Under the pieces are notes generated by a model. It ran no database searches. It saw nothing but the letters and a program-made list of their open reading frames with translations, and had not been told where the DNA came from. A stretch of DNA of 47,733 bases from Granulicella sp. (GTDB taxonomy: Bacteria > Acidobacteriota > Terriglobia > Terriglobales > Acidobacteriaceae): contig PLHC01000028.1 in the NCBI GenBank assembly GCA_003138795.1, forward strand, positions 995-48,727. Reading direction: 5' to 3'. The position numbers were made by a program, and so were the translations under genes. Shown piece by piece: positions 39,510-47,704 of this stretch (within the stretch, counting starts at the first letter, position 1; every line of letters begins with the position of its first letter).

Positions 39510-41123
39510 ATGAAAAAACCTTTGTTTGTTCCTCATAAATGGATCGGAGTTTGTCCAGCCTTGAGCTGGTTCGGTGGATATCGCACCCTGACTCTGCTCG
39601 TTCTTCTCTGTGTCGCTTCCATCCCGGCTTTCAGCCAGGTACCCGCACAGGCACAAAATCCTGCGCCGTCGAGCGCCAATAATATTGACCTCTTGGACAT
39701 TCTTCTAGCCAATGGCACCATCACTCAGCAGCAGTACGATACGTTGAAGCAGCGTTATGCTGCAAAACAAGAACCTCAGGCACCTGCCCCGCAAGCTCAA
39801 GCGACCACGCCCGAGCAGGCGGCAAAACCGTCAGAGCTGGCGGTACAGCAGTCAGTGGCGCCAGCGAAGGTTGTTACCTTCATGGACGACGCAGTAGGGA
39901 TCCACGCCGGGAATTTTGATCTAACCTTTTCTGGCGAAATCAACGGCTTCTACGTCCACGACCGCCCGGATAGAACCTTGCCGGCCGCCAGCTCTCCCTG
40001 CGTCCTGTGCTTGGCTAGCACCTCTTCCGTGCCCAATTCGTCTCTACGCAACGGGTTGCTGCCGGGGGACTTGTCCATAAAGATCTCGACCAAACAAGAT
40101 GGCTACGACGTGGCAGTTATGTTCGGCATCTGGCCTGGAATCGAGAGCCTCGAAACCGCTACGGGTAATGTGAACCTGGCCGCCGGTAACCCGACGGGCT
40201 TCGGTGTCTCCGGCGTCGACTTTCGTCAGCAGTACTTGACCGTGGGCAAAGCCAAAATGGGAACGTTCAAAGTTGGCCGCGACCTTGGCTTCTTCGCCCA
40301 GGAGGCCATCCTGAATGACATGACCCTTCTCGGCGCAGGTACGACGAACGGCAACGTCGGGCCAGGCAGCGTCACGCTGGGTCGCATTGGTCTGGGCTAT
40401 CTCTACACCGACTTCATGCCACAGATTAGCTGGACCTCGCCTTCCATTTACGGACTACAGGTTGCGGGCGCGATCTTCTCGCCCCTGAGCGATGTCGTTT
40501 CCACAACGCTCGGAGCTACGCCGTACTCCGCCCCGCTCACCGGCCATGGGCAGCCCCAATACCAGACCAAGGTGACGTACACGGTACCTACGACTGGGAG
40601 CCTAAAGGCCCAGTTCTGGACAAACTATCTCACCCAGAGCATGGAAGCTGACTCCGCCGACTTGACCAACGATCCTTCGCTGAAGATTCCCGTGGGACAA
40701 AGTGTTCGAGCGAACGGTGTCGACTACGGCGCGAAGCTCTCGTATCACGCGGCCGAGCTCGTGCTCTATGGCTACAACGGTTCGGGTATCGGAACTGAGG
40801 GTTTACTCTTCCTCGCTACCAGCCCATCGGGGGCAACGCGCGACTCCCAGGGCTACTACGCCCAGGGGACGTACACCGTTGCCAGGAAGTGGACGCTTGG
40901 TATGAGCTACGGCCAGAGCAATCTGAGCCTGGCTAGCGAGGGAGAAACCGCGAATTCGCTGGACATCACGAGATACAACGCATCCTATGTCGGCCAGGCT
41001 CGCTACAAGCTGACGAAGTGGGTCAATCTGGTCAGTGAATATACCCATACCCGTTCCGAGTCGCAGGCGCGGGTATTCACCACCTCGGATTCATTTGCAT
41101 TGGGCAGCATTGCGTTCTTCTAG
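39510..41123 (+). CDS. Outer-membrane porin-like beta-barrel protein
   Basis: Signal peptide (MKKPLFVPHKWIGVCPALSWFGGYRTLTLLVLLCVASIPAFSQ), coil LLDILLANGTITQQQYDTLKQRYA, barrel-like repeats, C-terminal ALGSIAFF. Confidence 0.8.
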   Translation: MKKPLFVPHKWIGVCPALSWFGGYRTLTLLVLLCVASIPAFSQVPAQAQNPAPSSANNIDLLDILLANGTITQQQYDTLKQRYAAKQEPQAPAPQAQATTPEQAAKPSELAVQQSVAPAKVVTFMDDAVGIHAGNFDLTFSGEINGFYVHDRPDRTLPAASSPCVLCLASTSSVPNSSLRNGLLPGDLSIKISTKQDGYDVAVMFGIWPGIESLETATGNVNLAAGNPTGFGVSGVDFRQQYLTVGKAKMGTFKVGRDLGFFAQEAILNDMTLLGAGTTNGNVGPGSVTLGRIGLGYLYTDFMPQISWTSPSIYGLQVAGAIFSPLSDVVSTTLGATPYSAPLTGHGQPQYQTKVTYTVPTTGSLKAQFWTNYLTQSMEADSADLTNDPSLKIPVGQSVRANGVDYGAKLSYHAAELVLYGYNGSGIGTEGLLFLATSPSGATRDSQGYYAQGTYTVARKWTLGMSYGQSNLSLASEGETANSLDITRYNASYVGQARYKLTKWVNLVSEYTHTRSESQARVFTTSDSFALGSIAFF

Positions 41124-41170
41124 GTCACCCGTCGGTTAGGGGTGATGCGCAATCACAAATCCGAAAAACT

Positions 41171-41205
41171 GGACCGGAGTCATCATTGGCTTCGGTCCTT
41201 TATTT
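41171..41205 (+). terminator. Candidate terminator after porin gene
   Basis: GGACCG...CGGTCC followed by tttattt. Confidence 0.5.
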
Positions 41206-41298
41206 ATGTTCGGACGCTGGCCTACGATTGCGTATTCCCGACAGACTCCTCGGTCATTGCATTCTTTATGCAGATGTCAGTGCGTATCGCCCACACAC

Positions 41299-41588
41299 TG
41301 GTCGTCGCAGAATATCCAGCAGCAAACACAGGAAAAGTGTTGCACGTGAGTCACGGCAACGTCGCAAACTGCGACAGAAGGCAGTGCGTTACTGCTTCTA
41401 CAGGCTGTCACGGTCGGCCCCTGCTGACGAGTGAACAAGCTAACTGACTGCGCAGCCATAAGTTACACCCGATCGACATGGACCGGACCCGGCAGCTTCT
41501 CGAATGGCTACAGAATTGCAACTGACTCAGACGGATACAACTTCAGGTCTCCCGACCCTGAGGAGCGGCTTCCTGAGGAGCGGTCCCA
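41299..41588 (+). promoter_or_regulatory. Promoter-leader repeat element, copy 3 (upstream of alcohol dehydrogenase)
   Basis: Shares dyads, sigma-54 core and leader with copies 1 and 2. Confidence 0.87.
41505..41519 (+). promoter_or_regulatory. Sigma-54 (-24/-12) promoter
   Basis: TGGCTACAGAATTGC. Confidence 0.87.
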
Positions 41589-41705
41589 ATGCATCCAATG
41601 AGTCAGATGAGAGCACGGCAACAACGGCAGGATGGTTTTATAAGTCGGAAACACTCGGGTCGGGAAGGGTTGGATTGCGTTGAATCCCTCTTATATATAG
41701 GTTGA
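41589..41705 (+). CDS. Candidate 38-aa small ORF in the adh leader
   Basis: SD-like gaggagcggtcccaATG; MHPMSQMRARQQRQDGFISRKHSGREGLDCVESLLYIG*; start sits where copy 2 places the aldehyde dehydrogenase ATG. Confidence 0.35.
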   Translation: MHPMSQMRARQQRQDGFISRKHSGREGLDCVESLLYIG

Positions 41706-41820
41706 TTCCTTCTCGACGAAGGATGTGTAGATTGGGTGGCGATCGCTCCTCGCTCAGAAGCGGGATAAACATGCGTCATTCTTGAAAATAGTGCGGTCTT
41801 ACGTCAGGAAGGAAAAGCAA

Positions 41821-42849
41821 ATGTCGAAGAAAATGAAAGCAGCAGTGGTTCGCGAATTTGGCAAGCCACTTGTCATCGAAGAAGTGGCCATCCCGGAGCC
41901 TGGTCCGGAAGAAATCCAGATCAAGATGGAAGCTTGCGGCGTATGTCATACCGATCTGCACGCTGCAGAGGGTGACTGGCCCATCAAGCCAACACCGCCC
42001 TTTATCCCTGGGCACGAGGGCGTTGGATTCGTCTCCGGCGTTGGCAAGAACGTCAAGACCGTAAAGGAAGGCGACCGCGTCGGCATCGTCTGGCTCTATT
42101 CAGCCTGCGGACAGTGCGTCGACTGCCTCGCTGGACAGGAGTCCTGCTGCTCCAAAGCGGAGTTTGGCGGCTACACCAAGAACGGTGGCTATGCGGAGTA
42201 TGCCGTTGCCGATCCGAACTACGTCGCTCATCTACCCAAGAACGTCGGCTTCATCGAAGTGGCACCCATCATCTGCGCCGGCGTCACGGTGTACAAGGGC
42301 CTCAAGTCCACCAACGCCAAGCCCGGCGACTGGGTCGTCATCTCCGGCGTCGGCGGTCTCGGTCACCTGGCCGTGCAGTATGCCAAGGCGATGGGCTTCC
42401 ACGTTGCGGCCGTCGATGTCTCCGATGAGAAGCTCGCGCTCGCTCGTTCGCTCGGCGCAAAACTTACCGTCAACGCCAAAACGCAGGATCCCGCAGCCTT
42501 CTTCCAGAAGGAGATTGGCGGAGCCCACGCGGTACTCGTGACAGCTCCCTCCACCCCGGCATTTGCTCAAGCCATCGGCATGACCCGCGCGCGCGGCACC
42601 ATCGCTCTCAACGGCCTGCCTCCCGGCTCCTTCCCTCTACCCATCTTTGAGGTAGTGCTCAAGGCTCTCACCATTCGCGGCTCCATCGTGGGCACACGTC
42701 TGGATCTGGCCGAGGCACTGTCTTTCGCCGGAGAGGGTCTGGTCCACGCCACCACGAAGGCCGAGAAGCTCGAAGACATCAACGATATCTTCAAGCGGAT
42801 GCATGCGGGCACGATCGACGGGCGCATTGTGCTCGACTTAGCTTCATAA
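41821..42849 (+). CDS. Zinc-dependent alcohol dehydrogenase (AdhP-like)
   Basis: ACGVCHTDLHAAEGDWP; GHEGVGFVSGVG; CGQCVDCLAGQESCC; VVISGVGGLGHLAVQYAKAMG. Confidence 0.93.
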   Translation: MSKKMKAAVVREFGKPLVIEEVAIPEPGPEEIQIKMEACGVCHTDLHAAEGDWPIKPTPPFIPGHEGVGFVSGVGKNVKTVKEGDRVGIVWLYSACGQCVDCLAGQESCCSKAEFGGYTKNGGYAEYAVADPNYVAHLPKNVGFIEVAPIICAGVTVYKGLKSTNAKPGDWVVISGVGGLGHLAVQYAKAMGFHVAAVDVSDEKLALARSLGAKLTVNAKTQDPAAFFQKEIGGAHAVLVTAPSTPAFAQAIGMTRARGTIALNGLPPGSFPLPIFEVVLKALTIRGSIVGTRLDLAEALSFAGEGLVHATTKAEKLEDINDIFKRMHAGTIDGRIVLDLAS

Positions 42850-42914
42850 CCATCCATCCGGAACGGTCACTGTAACAATCGTCGCCGCCTGTACGTGGGA
42901 TCGATAGAAACAGA

Positions 42915-42945
42915 AAGGCCCGGACGACAAGTCCGGGCCTTTTTC
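42915..42945 (+). terminator. Strong intrinsic terminator between adh and the AOR-family gene
   Basis: AGGCCCGGACgacaaGTCCGGGCCTTTTT. Confidence 0.85.
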
Positions 42946-43000
42946 TAGATCGCCAGGTTGCAACCTATCAAAGAGCTACCATTAGCATCAAGGAGCTATT

Positions 43001-44731
43001 ATGCACAAGATTCTGCGTATAAACATGTCGGACCTGAGCGTTAAGACCGAAGAGGTTCCGGTAGCATGGGCTGGGTACGGCGGTCGAGCACTGACTTCAA
43101 CGATCGTAGCGGCAGAAGTTCCTCCAACCTGTCATCCGCTAGGACCAAACAACAAGCTGGTATTTGCCCCTGGTTTGCTGACGGGAACGGTCGCCTCAAA
43201 TTCCGGGCGGCTCTCAGTGGGCTCAAAGAGCCCTTTGACCGGCGGCATCAAGGAGAGCAATGCCGGCGGCACTTCTGCGCAGATAATTGCTAAGTTGGGC
43301 ATCAAGGCGCTCATTATTGAAGGTCTTCCAGCGGACGACAAGTGGCGCGGAATCTATATCGACAAAGACGGCGCACGGATCGAGGAAGAAACCGAACTGA
43401 TCGGTATGGGCAACTTCGCCGCGGTTCAGGTGCTGAATAATCGCATTAGCAAGAGCGCTGGAGTTATCATTCTCGGACCCGCTGGCGAAATGAAAATGCT
43501 GACCTCGAACATCTCGGTGAAGGATCCCGACAGCCATCTTCGCAGTCATGGACGCGGCGGTTTGGGAGCGGTGATGGGCTCCAAGAAGATCAAGTTCATT
43601 GCCATCGACCCAACCGGAGCGCAACCCATGAAGATTGCCGATCCGGTGAAATTTAAAGCTGCCGGGATGGCGTTTACGAAGTTTCTGCTCAACCATCCAG
43701 TGAGCGGGCAGGGGCTGAAGACCTATGGAACGGACATTCTTGTCAACGTACTGAACGAAGCCGGCGGATTACCGACGCACAATTTCACAACTGGACAGTC
43801 CCTAAACGCTGAAAGCATCTCCGGCGAAACGATGTATGCCAACATTATTAAGCGCGAGGGAAAGCCATCGCACGGCTGTCATCCAGGTTGCGTCATCCAG
43901 TGCTCGCAGGTTTATAACGACGCGGAAGGGAAGTACCTGACATCCGGCTTTGAGTACGAGACGATCTGGGCCCTCGGCGCCAACGCAGATGTAAAGGACC
44001 TCGATCAAATTGCTAAAGCCGACTACATTATGGACGATCTTGGTCTGGATTCGATCGAAACGTCAGTCATGTTCGGTGTGGCCATGGAGGCAGGTGTCCT
44101 GCACTGGGGAGACGGAACGGAAATCATCCGCATTCTCAAGGATGAAATAGGTAAAGGAACTCCTTTAGGCCGCGTTCTTGGCGCCGGCACGGGCGCAGTA
44201 GGAAGGGCCTATGGCGTGACCCGCGTTCCGGTGGTCAAGAACCAGGCAATCCCTGCATACGATCCGCGCTCGGTAAAAGGCATCGGGATCACGTATGCAA
44301 CCACACCTATGGGAGCCGACCATACGGCAGGCTACACCATCGCCACCAACATTCTAGGTGTGGGTGGACACGTCGATCCGCTGAAAAAGGAGGGACAAAT
44401 TGACCTGTCTCGCAATCTGCAGATCGCTACGGCGGCAGTAGATTCAACCGGCATGTGTCTCTTTATCGCCTTCCCGGTATTGGACGATGCAGCGTGCCTG
44501 CAAGCGCTGATTGACCTGATCAACGCACGTTACGGTATTGCTTTGACCGGCGACGATGTTGTCGGTCTGGGGAAGTATGTTCTAAAGACGGAGCATCAGT
44601 TCAATCTGGATGCCGGTTTTACCAACAAAGACGACAGGCTGCCGGAATTCTTCACGCTCGAAAGGCTTGCGCCTCACAATGCTATTTGGGATTTCACCGG
44701 CCCAGAAATCGATACGTTCTGGAATTTCTAA
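43001..44731 (+). CDS. Aldehyde:ferredoxin oxidoreductase family (tungsten/molybdenum bis-pterin enzyme)
   Basis: ILRINMSDLSVKTEEVP...YGGRALTSTIV; HGRGGLGAVMGSKKIKFIAI; Fe-S cysteines CHPGCVIQC; GITYATTPMGADHTAGYTIATNIL. Confidence 0.92.
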   Translation: MHKILRINMSDLSVKTEEVPVAWAGYGGRALTSTIVAAEVPPTCHPLGPNNKLVFAPGLLTGTVASNSGRLSVGSKSPLTGGIKESNAGGTSAQIIAKLGIKALIIEGLPADDKWRGIYIDKDGARIEEETELIGMGNFAAVQVLNNRISKSAGVIILGPAGEMKMLTSNISVKDPDSHLRSHGRGGLGAVMGSKKIKFIAIDPTGAQPMKIADPVKFKAAGMAFTKFLLNHPVSGQGLKTYGTDILVNVLNEAGGLPTHNFTTGQSLNAESISGETMYANIIKREGKPSHGCHPGCVIQCSQVYNDAEGKYLTSGFEYETIWALGANADVKDLDQIAKADYIMDDLGLDSIETSVMFGVAMEAGVLHWGDGTEIIRILKDEIGKGTPLGRVLGAGTGAVGRAYGVTRVPVVKNQAIPAYDPRSVKGIGITYATTPMGADHTAGYTIATNILGVGGHVDPLKKEGQIDLSRNLQIATAAVDSTGMCLFIAFPVLDDAACLQALIDLINARYGIALTGDDVVGLGKYVLKTEHQFNLDAGFTNKDDRLPEFFTLERLAPHNAIWDFTGPEIDTFWNF

Positions 44732-44813
44732 GCACACTTACGGTCTGGGCTGCAGAGGAGCATTCTCCGATGCAGCCCAGAGTTCGTGAAGTGAATCGGA
44801 ACGGAATTCTCCT

Positions 44814-45038
44814 ATGCAGATTCAAGTAAGACTTTATGCTACGTTTCGCATCGGCAGGTTTAACGAGCAGACCCGGGATTATCCGCCGGGAACCAGAATC
44901 AGTAAGGTTCTCGAGGACCTGGAGATCGATGAGTCGCTGATCGGTACGGCCTTCATTGATTTCAAGTACGCGACGCTAGACCGGGAACTTCATGAAGGCG
45001 CAAGGCTCGGCATCTTCCCGAAGGTCGGAGGAGGATAG
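44814..45038 (+). CDS. MoaD/ThiS-family sulfur carrier
   Basis: Ubiquitin-like 74 aa ending IFPKVGGG; adjacent to MoeB/ThiF. Confidence 0.85.
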   Translation: MQIQVRLYATFRIGRFNEQTRDYPPGTRISKVLEDLEIDESLIGTAFIDFKYATLDRELHEGARLGIFPKVGGG

Positions 45039-45041
45039 CGC

Positions 45042-46067
45042 ATGCCGACACTTTCTTCCAACGAAATTTATTCGCGCCAGATTCTCTTTCGCGGTATTGG
45101 AGAAGAGGGCCAGCAGAAGTTGCAGAATTCGCGAGTGGCCATCGTAGGATGTGGCGCCACTGGATCGGTCATCGCCTCTCTGCTCGCTCGCGCCGGGGTT
45201 GGATTTCTACGAATCATCGACCGGGACTACGTTGAGCCCAGCAACTTGCAACGGCAGATTCTTTTCGACGAAGACGATGCAGCGAAATTTATCCCTAAAG
45301 CTGTTGCGGCAGCCAAGAGACTTTCAGCGTGCAATTCCAACGTGAAGGTCGAGTCTCAAGTCGCGGATCTGACACCTCACAATGTGGAGTCGTTGCTCGC
45401 AGACTGCACCCTGATCATGGATGGAACCGACAACTTCGAAACCCGCTACCTGATCAATGACTTCGCAATTGCGAAAAATATCCCCTGGATCTACACCGCG
45501 GCGATAGGCAGCATTGGTGTAACGATGAACATACTGCCAGGCGAGACCGCATGTATGGCTTGCATGTTTCCAGACTCTCCGAACGGCGCGATGGAGACCT
45601 GCGAAACATTCGGCATTTTGAATGCGGCGGTCGCTGGCATTGGTGCGAGTGCTTCCTCCGAAGCGCTGAAGTTCCTCACCGGAGCGAAGGCTCTAATGCG
45701 GCGCACGTTGCTCACTGAAGATGTCTGGTGGACCGATCGTGCCGAGCTTCCTGCGGAAGCTCAAAGAGCGGATTGCCGATGCTGCGTACGGCGCGAATTC
45801 ACGCACCTTTCCGGTGAGAACCGTCCACATATTGCGCTGTGCGGCAGCAATTCCGTCCAGATCCATGAGAAGACTAGAACTATCGATCTTGCCGAACTAG
45901 AGCAACGGCTTCTACCGCACGGCACTGTCCGTTGTAACGGATTCGCGCTGCGGTTCTGGCGCGGCCCCTACCAGTTGACGATCTTCCCTGATGGGAGAGC
46001 AATCATCAAAGGAACAACCGACGTGGGAGTTGCGCGCAGCCTTTATGCCAGGTTCCTGGGCGCGTGA
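45042..46067 (+). CDS. MoeB/ThiF-family adenylyltransferase
   Basis: YSRQILFRGIGEEGQQKLQNSRVAIVGCGATGSVIASLLARAGVG; DGTDNFETRYLINDF; CMAC and CRCC zinc cysteines. Confidence 0.9.
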   Translation: MPTLSSNEIYSRQILFRGIGEEGQQKLQNSRVAIVGCGATGSVIASLLARAGVGFLRIIDRDYVEPSNLQRQILFDEDDAAKFIPKAVAAAKRLSACNSNVKVESQVADLTPHNVESLLADCTLIMDGTDNFETRYLINDFAIAKNIPWIYTAAIGSIGVTMNILPGETACMACMFPDSPNGAMETCETFGILNAAVAGIGASASSEALKFLTGAKALMRRTLLTEDVWWTDRAELPAEAQRADCRCCVRREFTHLSGENRPHIALCGSNSVQIHEKTRTIDLAELEQRLLPHGTVRCNGFALRFWRGPYQLTIFPDGRAIIKGTTDVGVARSLYARFLGA

Positions 46068-46085
46068 TCCTGGATAATCTAAGCA

Positions 46086-46772
46086 ATGTCTAGCGTGAAC
46101 AGTAGGTCATTGAGTGTCATTCAAACGTCAGTCTGGGCTTTGACTGCGGCCCAGGTACGGGATCAAGCTGCCTCCATCAGTCCAACCCCAGGCGGAGGTT
46201 CCATCTCCATCATCACGGCCACACTCGGCCTCGCCCTGGTTCATAAGGGGGCGAGCATCTCGCTCAAGAGGTCCAGGGACGATTCCAACAGACTCGAGAA
46301 TCTGGTAGACCTGTGCGCCGGGGTCTCTTCCTCTATTGCGGCTTTGAGCAGCTTGGCAGATGCCGATTCGCGCGCTTACCAAAGCTATCTGGAAGCCCGA
46401 TCATTGCCACGCGCAACTGAAGCAGAGAAGTCCGTGCGTAGAGCTTCGATGGAAGCTGACCTCCTGCGCGCAACACAGATCCCCCTTACCTCTGCGGCGG
46501 AGATGTGTCGGGCGCTTGAACTCGCCGAAACATCGATAAAGCTTTCAGACGGACACCTGCTCAGCGACATCTTCGCCGGCGCACTATTGATTCGAGCTGC
46601 CGTTCAGGGCGTTTTGCTCAATGTGGACGCGAACCTCTCTGGCATCTCGGATGCAGGAATACAAGCGGCCACAAAGAGGGAACGAGTCGAACTGGAGGGC
46701 GCATCCATCGCACGCGGGGAGGCTATCGCTCAGGCGTATCAAACCCGCATCTCGGCGTCGACAGATAGCTAA
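46086..46772 (+). CDS. Formiminotransferase-cyclodeaminase C-terminal (FTCD_C) family protein
   Basis: SISPTPGGGSISIITATLGLALV; DADSRAYQSYLEARSLP; IKLSDGHLLSDIFAGALLIRAAVQGVLLNVDANL. Confidence 0.82.
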   Translation: MSSVNSRSLSVIQTSVWALTAAQVRDQAASISPTPGGGSISIITATLGLALVHKGASISLKRSRDDSNRLENLVDLCAGVSSSIAALSSLADADSRAYQSYLEARSLPRATEAEKSVRRASMEADLLRATQIPLTSAAEMCRALELAETSIKLSDGHLLSDIFAGALLIRAAVQGVLLNVDANLSGISDAGIQAATKRERVELEGASIARGEAIAQAYQTRISASTDS

Positions 46773-46820
46773 GCGGCTTGCGGCTCAAGCTGCTCTGTCT
46801 GAGTCCATCAAGTCTGCCAG

Positions 46821-47093
46821 CTACTCCGCTGTAGTCGGGTCGATCACACTACGAACAGCGCGCACCGAGTCAACCGGAAACTGCCCCAGCTTTGCGTGCT
46901 CGCGAATCGTCTCTTCGTCTGGCGAGATGTAGACGCAGTAGATCTTGTCATCGGTCACATACGACTGCACCCACTGAATCTGTGGGCCAAGACTCTTCAG
47001 TACACCGCAAGACGTCTGCGATATTCCCTTCAACTGGTCTGCAGTCAAACTGCCTGCGCCTGGGATAGTGCGTTCAATCACGAACTTGGGCAT
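46821..47093 (-). CDS. DUF4242-like small protein
   Basis: MPKFVIERTIPGAGSLTADQLKGISQTSCGVLKSLGPQIQWVQSYVTDDKIYCVYISPDEETIREHAKLGQFPVDSVRAVRSVIDP. Confidence 0.75.
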   Translation of the reverse strand: MPKFVIERTIPGAGSLTADQLKGISQTSCGVLKSLGPQIQWVQSYVTDDKIYCVYISPDEETIREHAKLGQFPVDSVRAVRSVIDPTTAE

Positions 47094-47425
47094 TGTCGTC
47101 CTCTTATATTTATTCATATTCAGCTGGAGATGCAGGCTGAAACACCCTTCATGCTATCAAACGCGCTCTCACATCCACCTTGGCCGAAAACGCCAAATCA
47201 GGACTCGCGTCTAACCGAGTCTGTTTGTGCAACATGCATCAAATCGTTGGCGGCAGAATTCACAAGCGCAATTTCGCGCAGGCAAAGAAAGCTGGAATCT
47301 GTATAAGGAGATTTTTGGTGCATTTCCGGCTTGCGGAAAGAATGCGTGTGAAGATGCGTAGTCAAGTCCTAAAAGTTCTGTAGATTGTCTTTCCTTGGGG
47401 TAGTTGTTGCTTGTTCTTGTTGGTT

Positions 47426-47472
47426 GAGGGGCCGGCTCGCGGAGGGCGTAGCCCGGAGCGAGTTGGCCCCTC
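47426..47472. other. Large imperfect hairpin just beyond the transposase 3' end
   Basis: GAGGGGCCggCTCGC...GCGAGttGGCCCCTC. Confidence 0.5.
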
Positions 47473-47704
47473 AGGCGGCTTGTGCGTGTGTCTCTGTTCC
47501 GGTGTCCTCCTCCATGCGCAGGTAGACTCGTCCCATCCACTCCTGGCTGGTCTCCATCAGCAGCGCCGAGACCAGGCGCAGACAGGACTGTTCGTTGGGA
47601 AAGATCCGCACCACTCTGGTCCTCCGTTTCAACTCCTGGTTCTGACGTTCCAACATGTTGGTCGTCCGCATGCGCTTGCGGTGCGCCTCCGGCAACGCAT
47701 ACAC
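47471..47704 (-). mobile_element. IS256-family transposase, C-terminal part (gene continues past window edge)
   Basis: ALPEAHRKRMRTTNMLERQNQELKRRTRVVRIFPNEQSCLRLVSALLMETSQEWMGRVYL. Confidence 0.85.
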
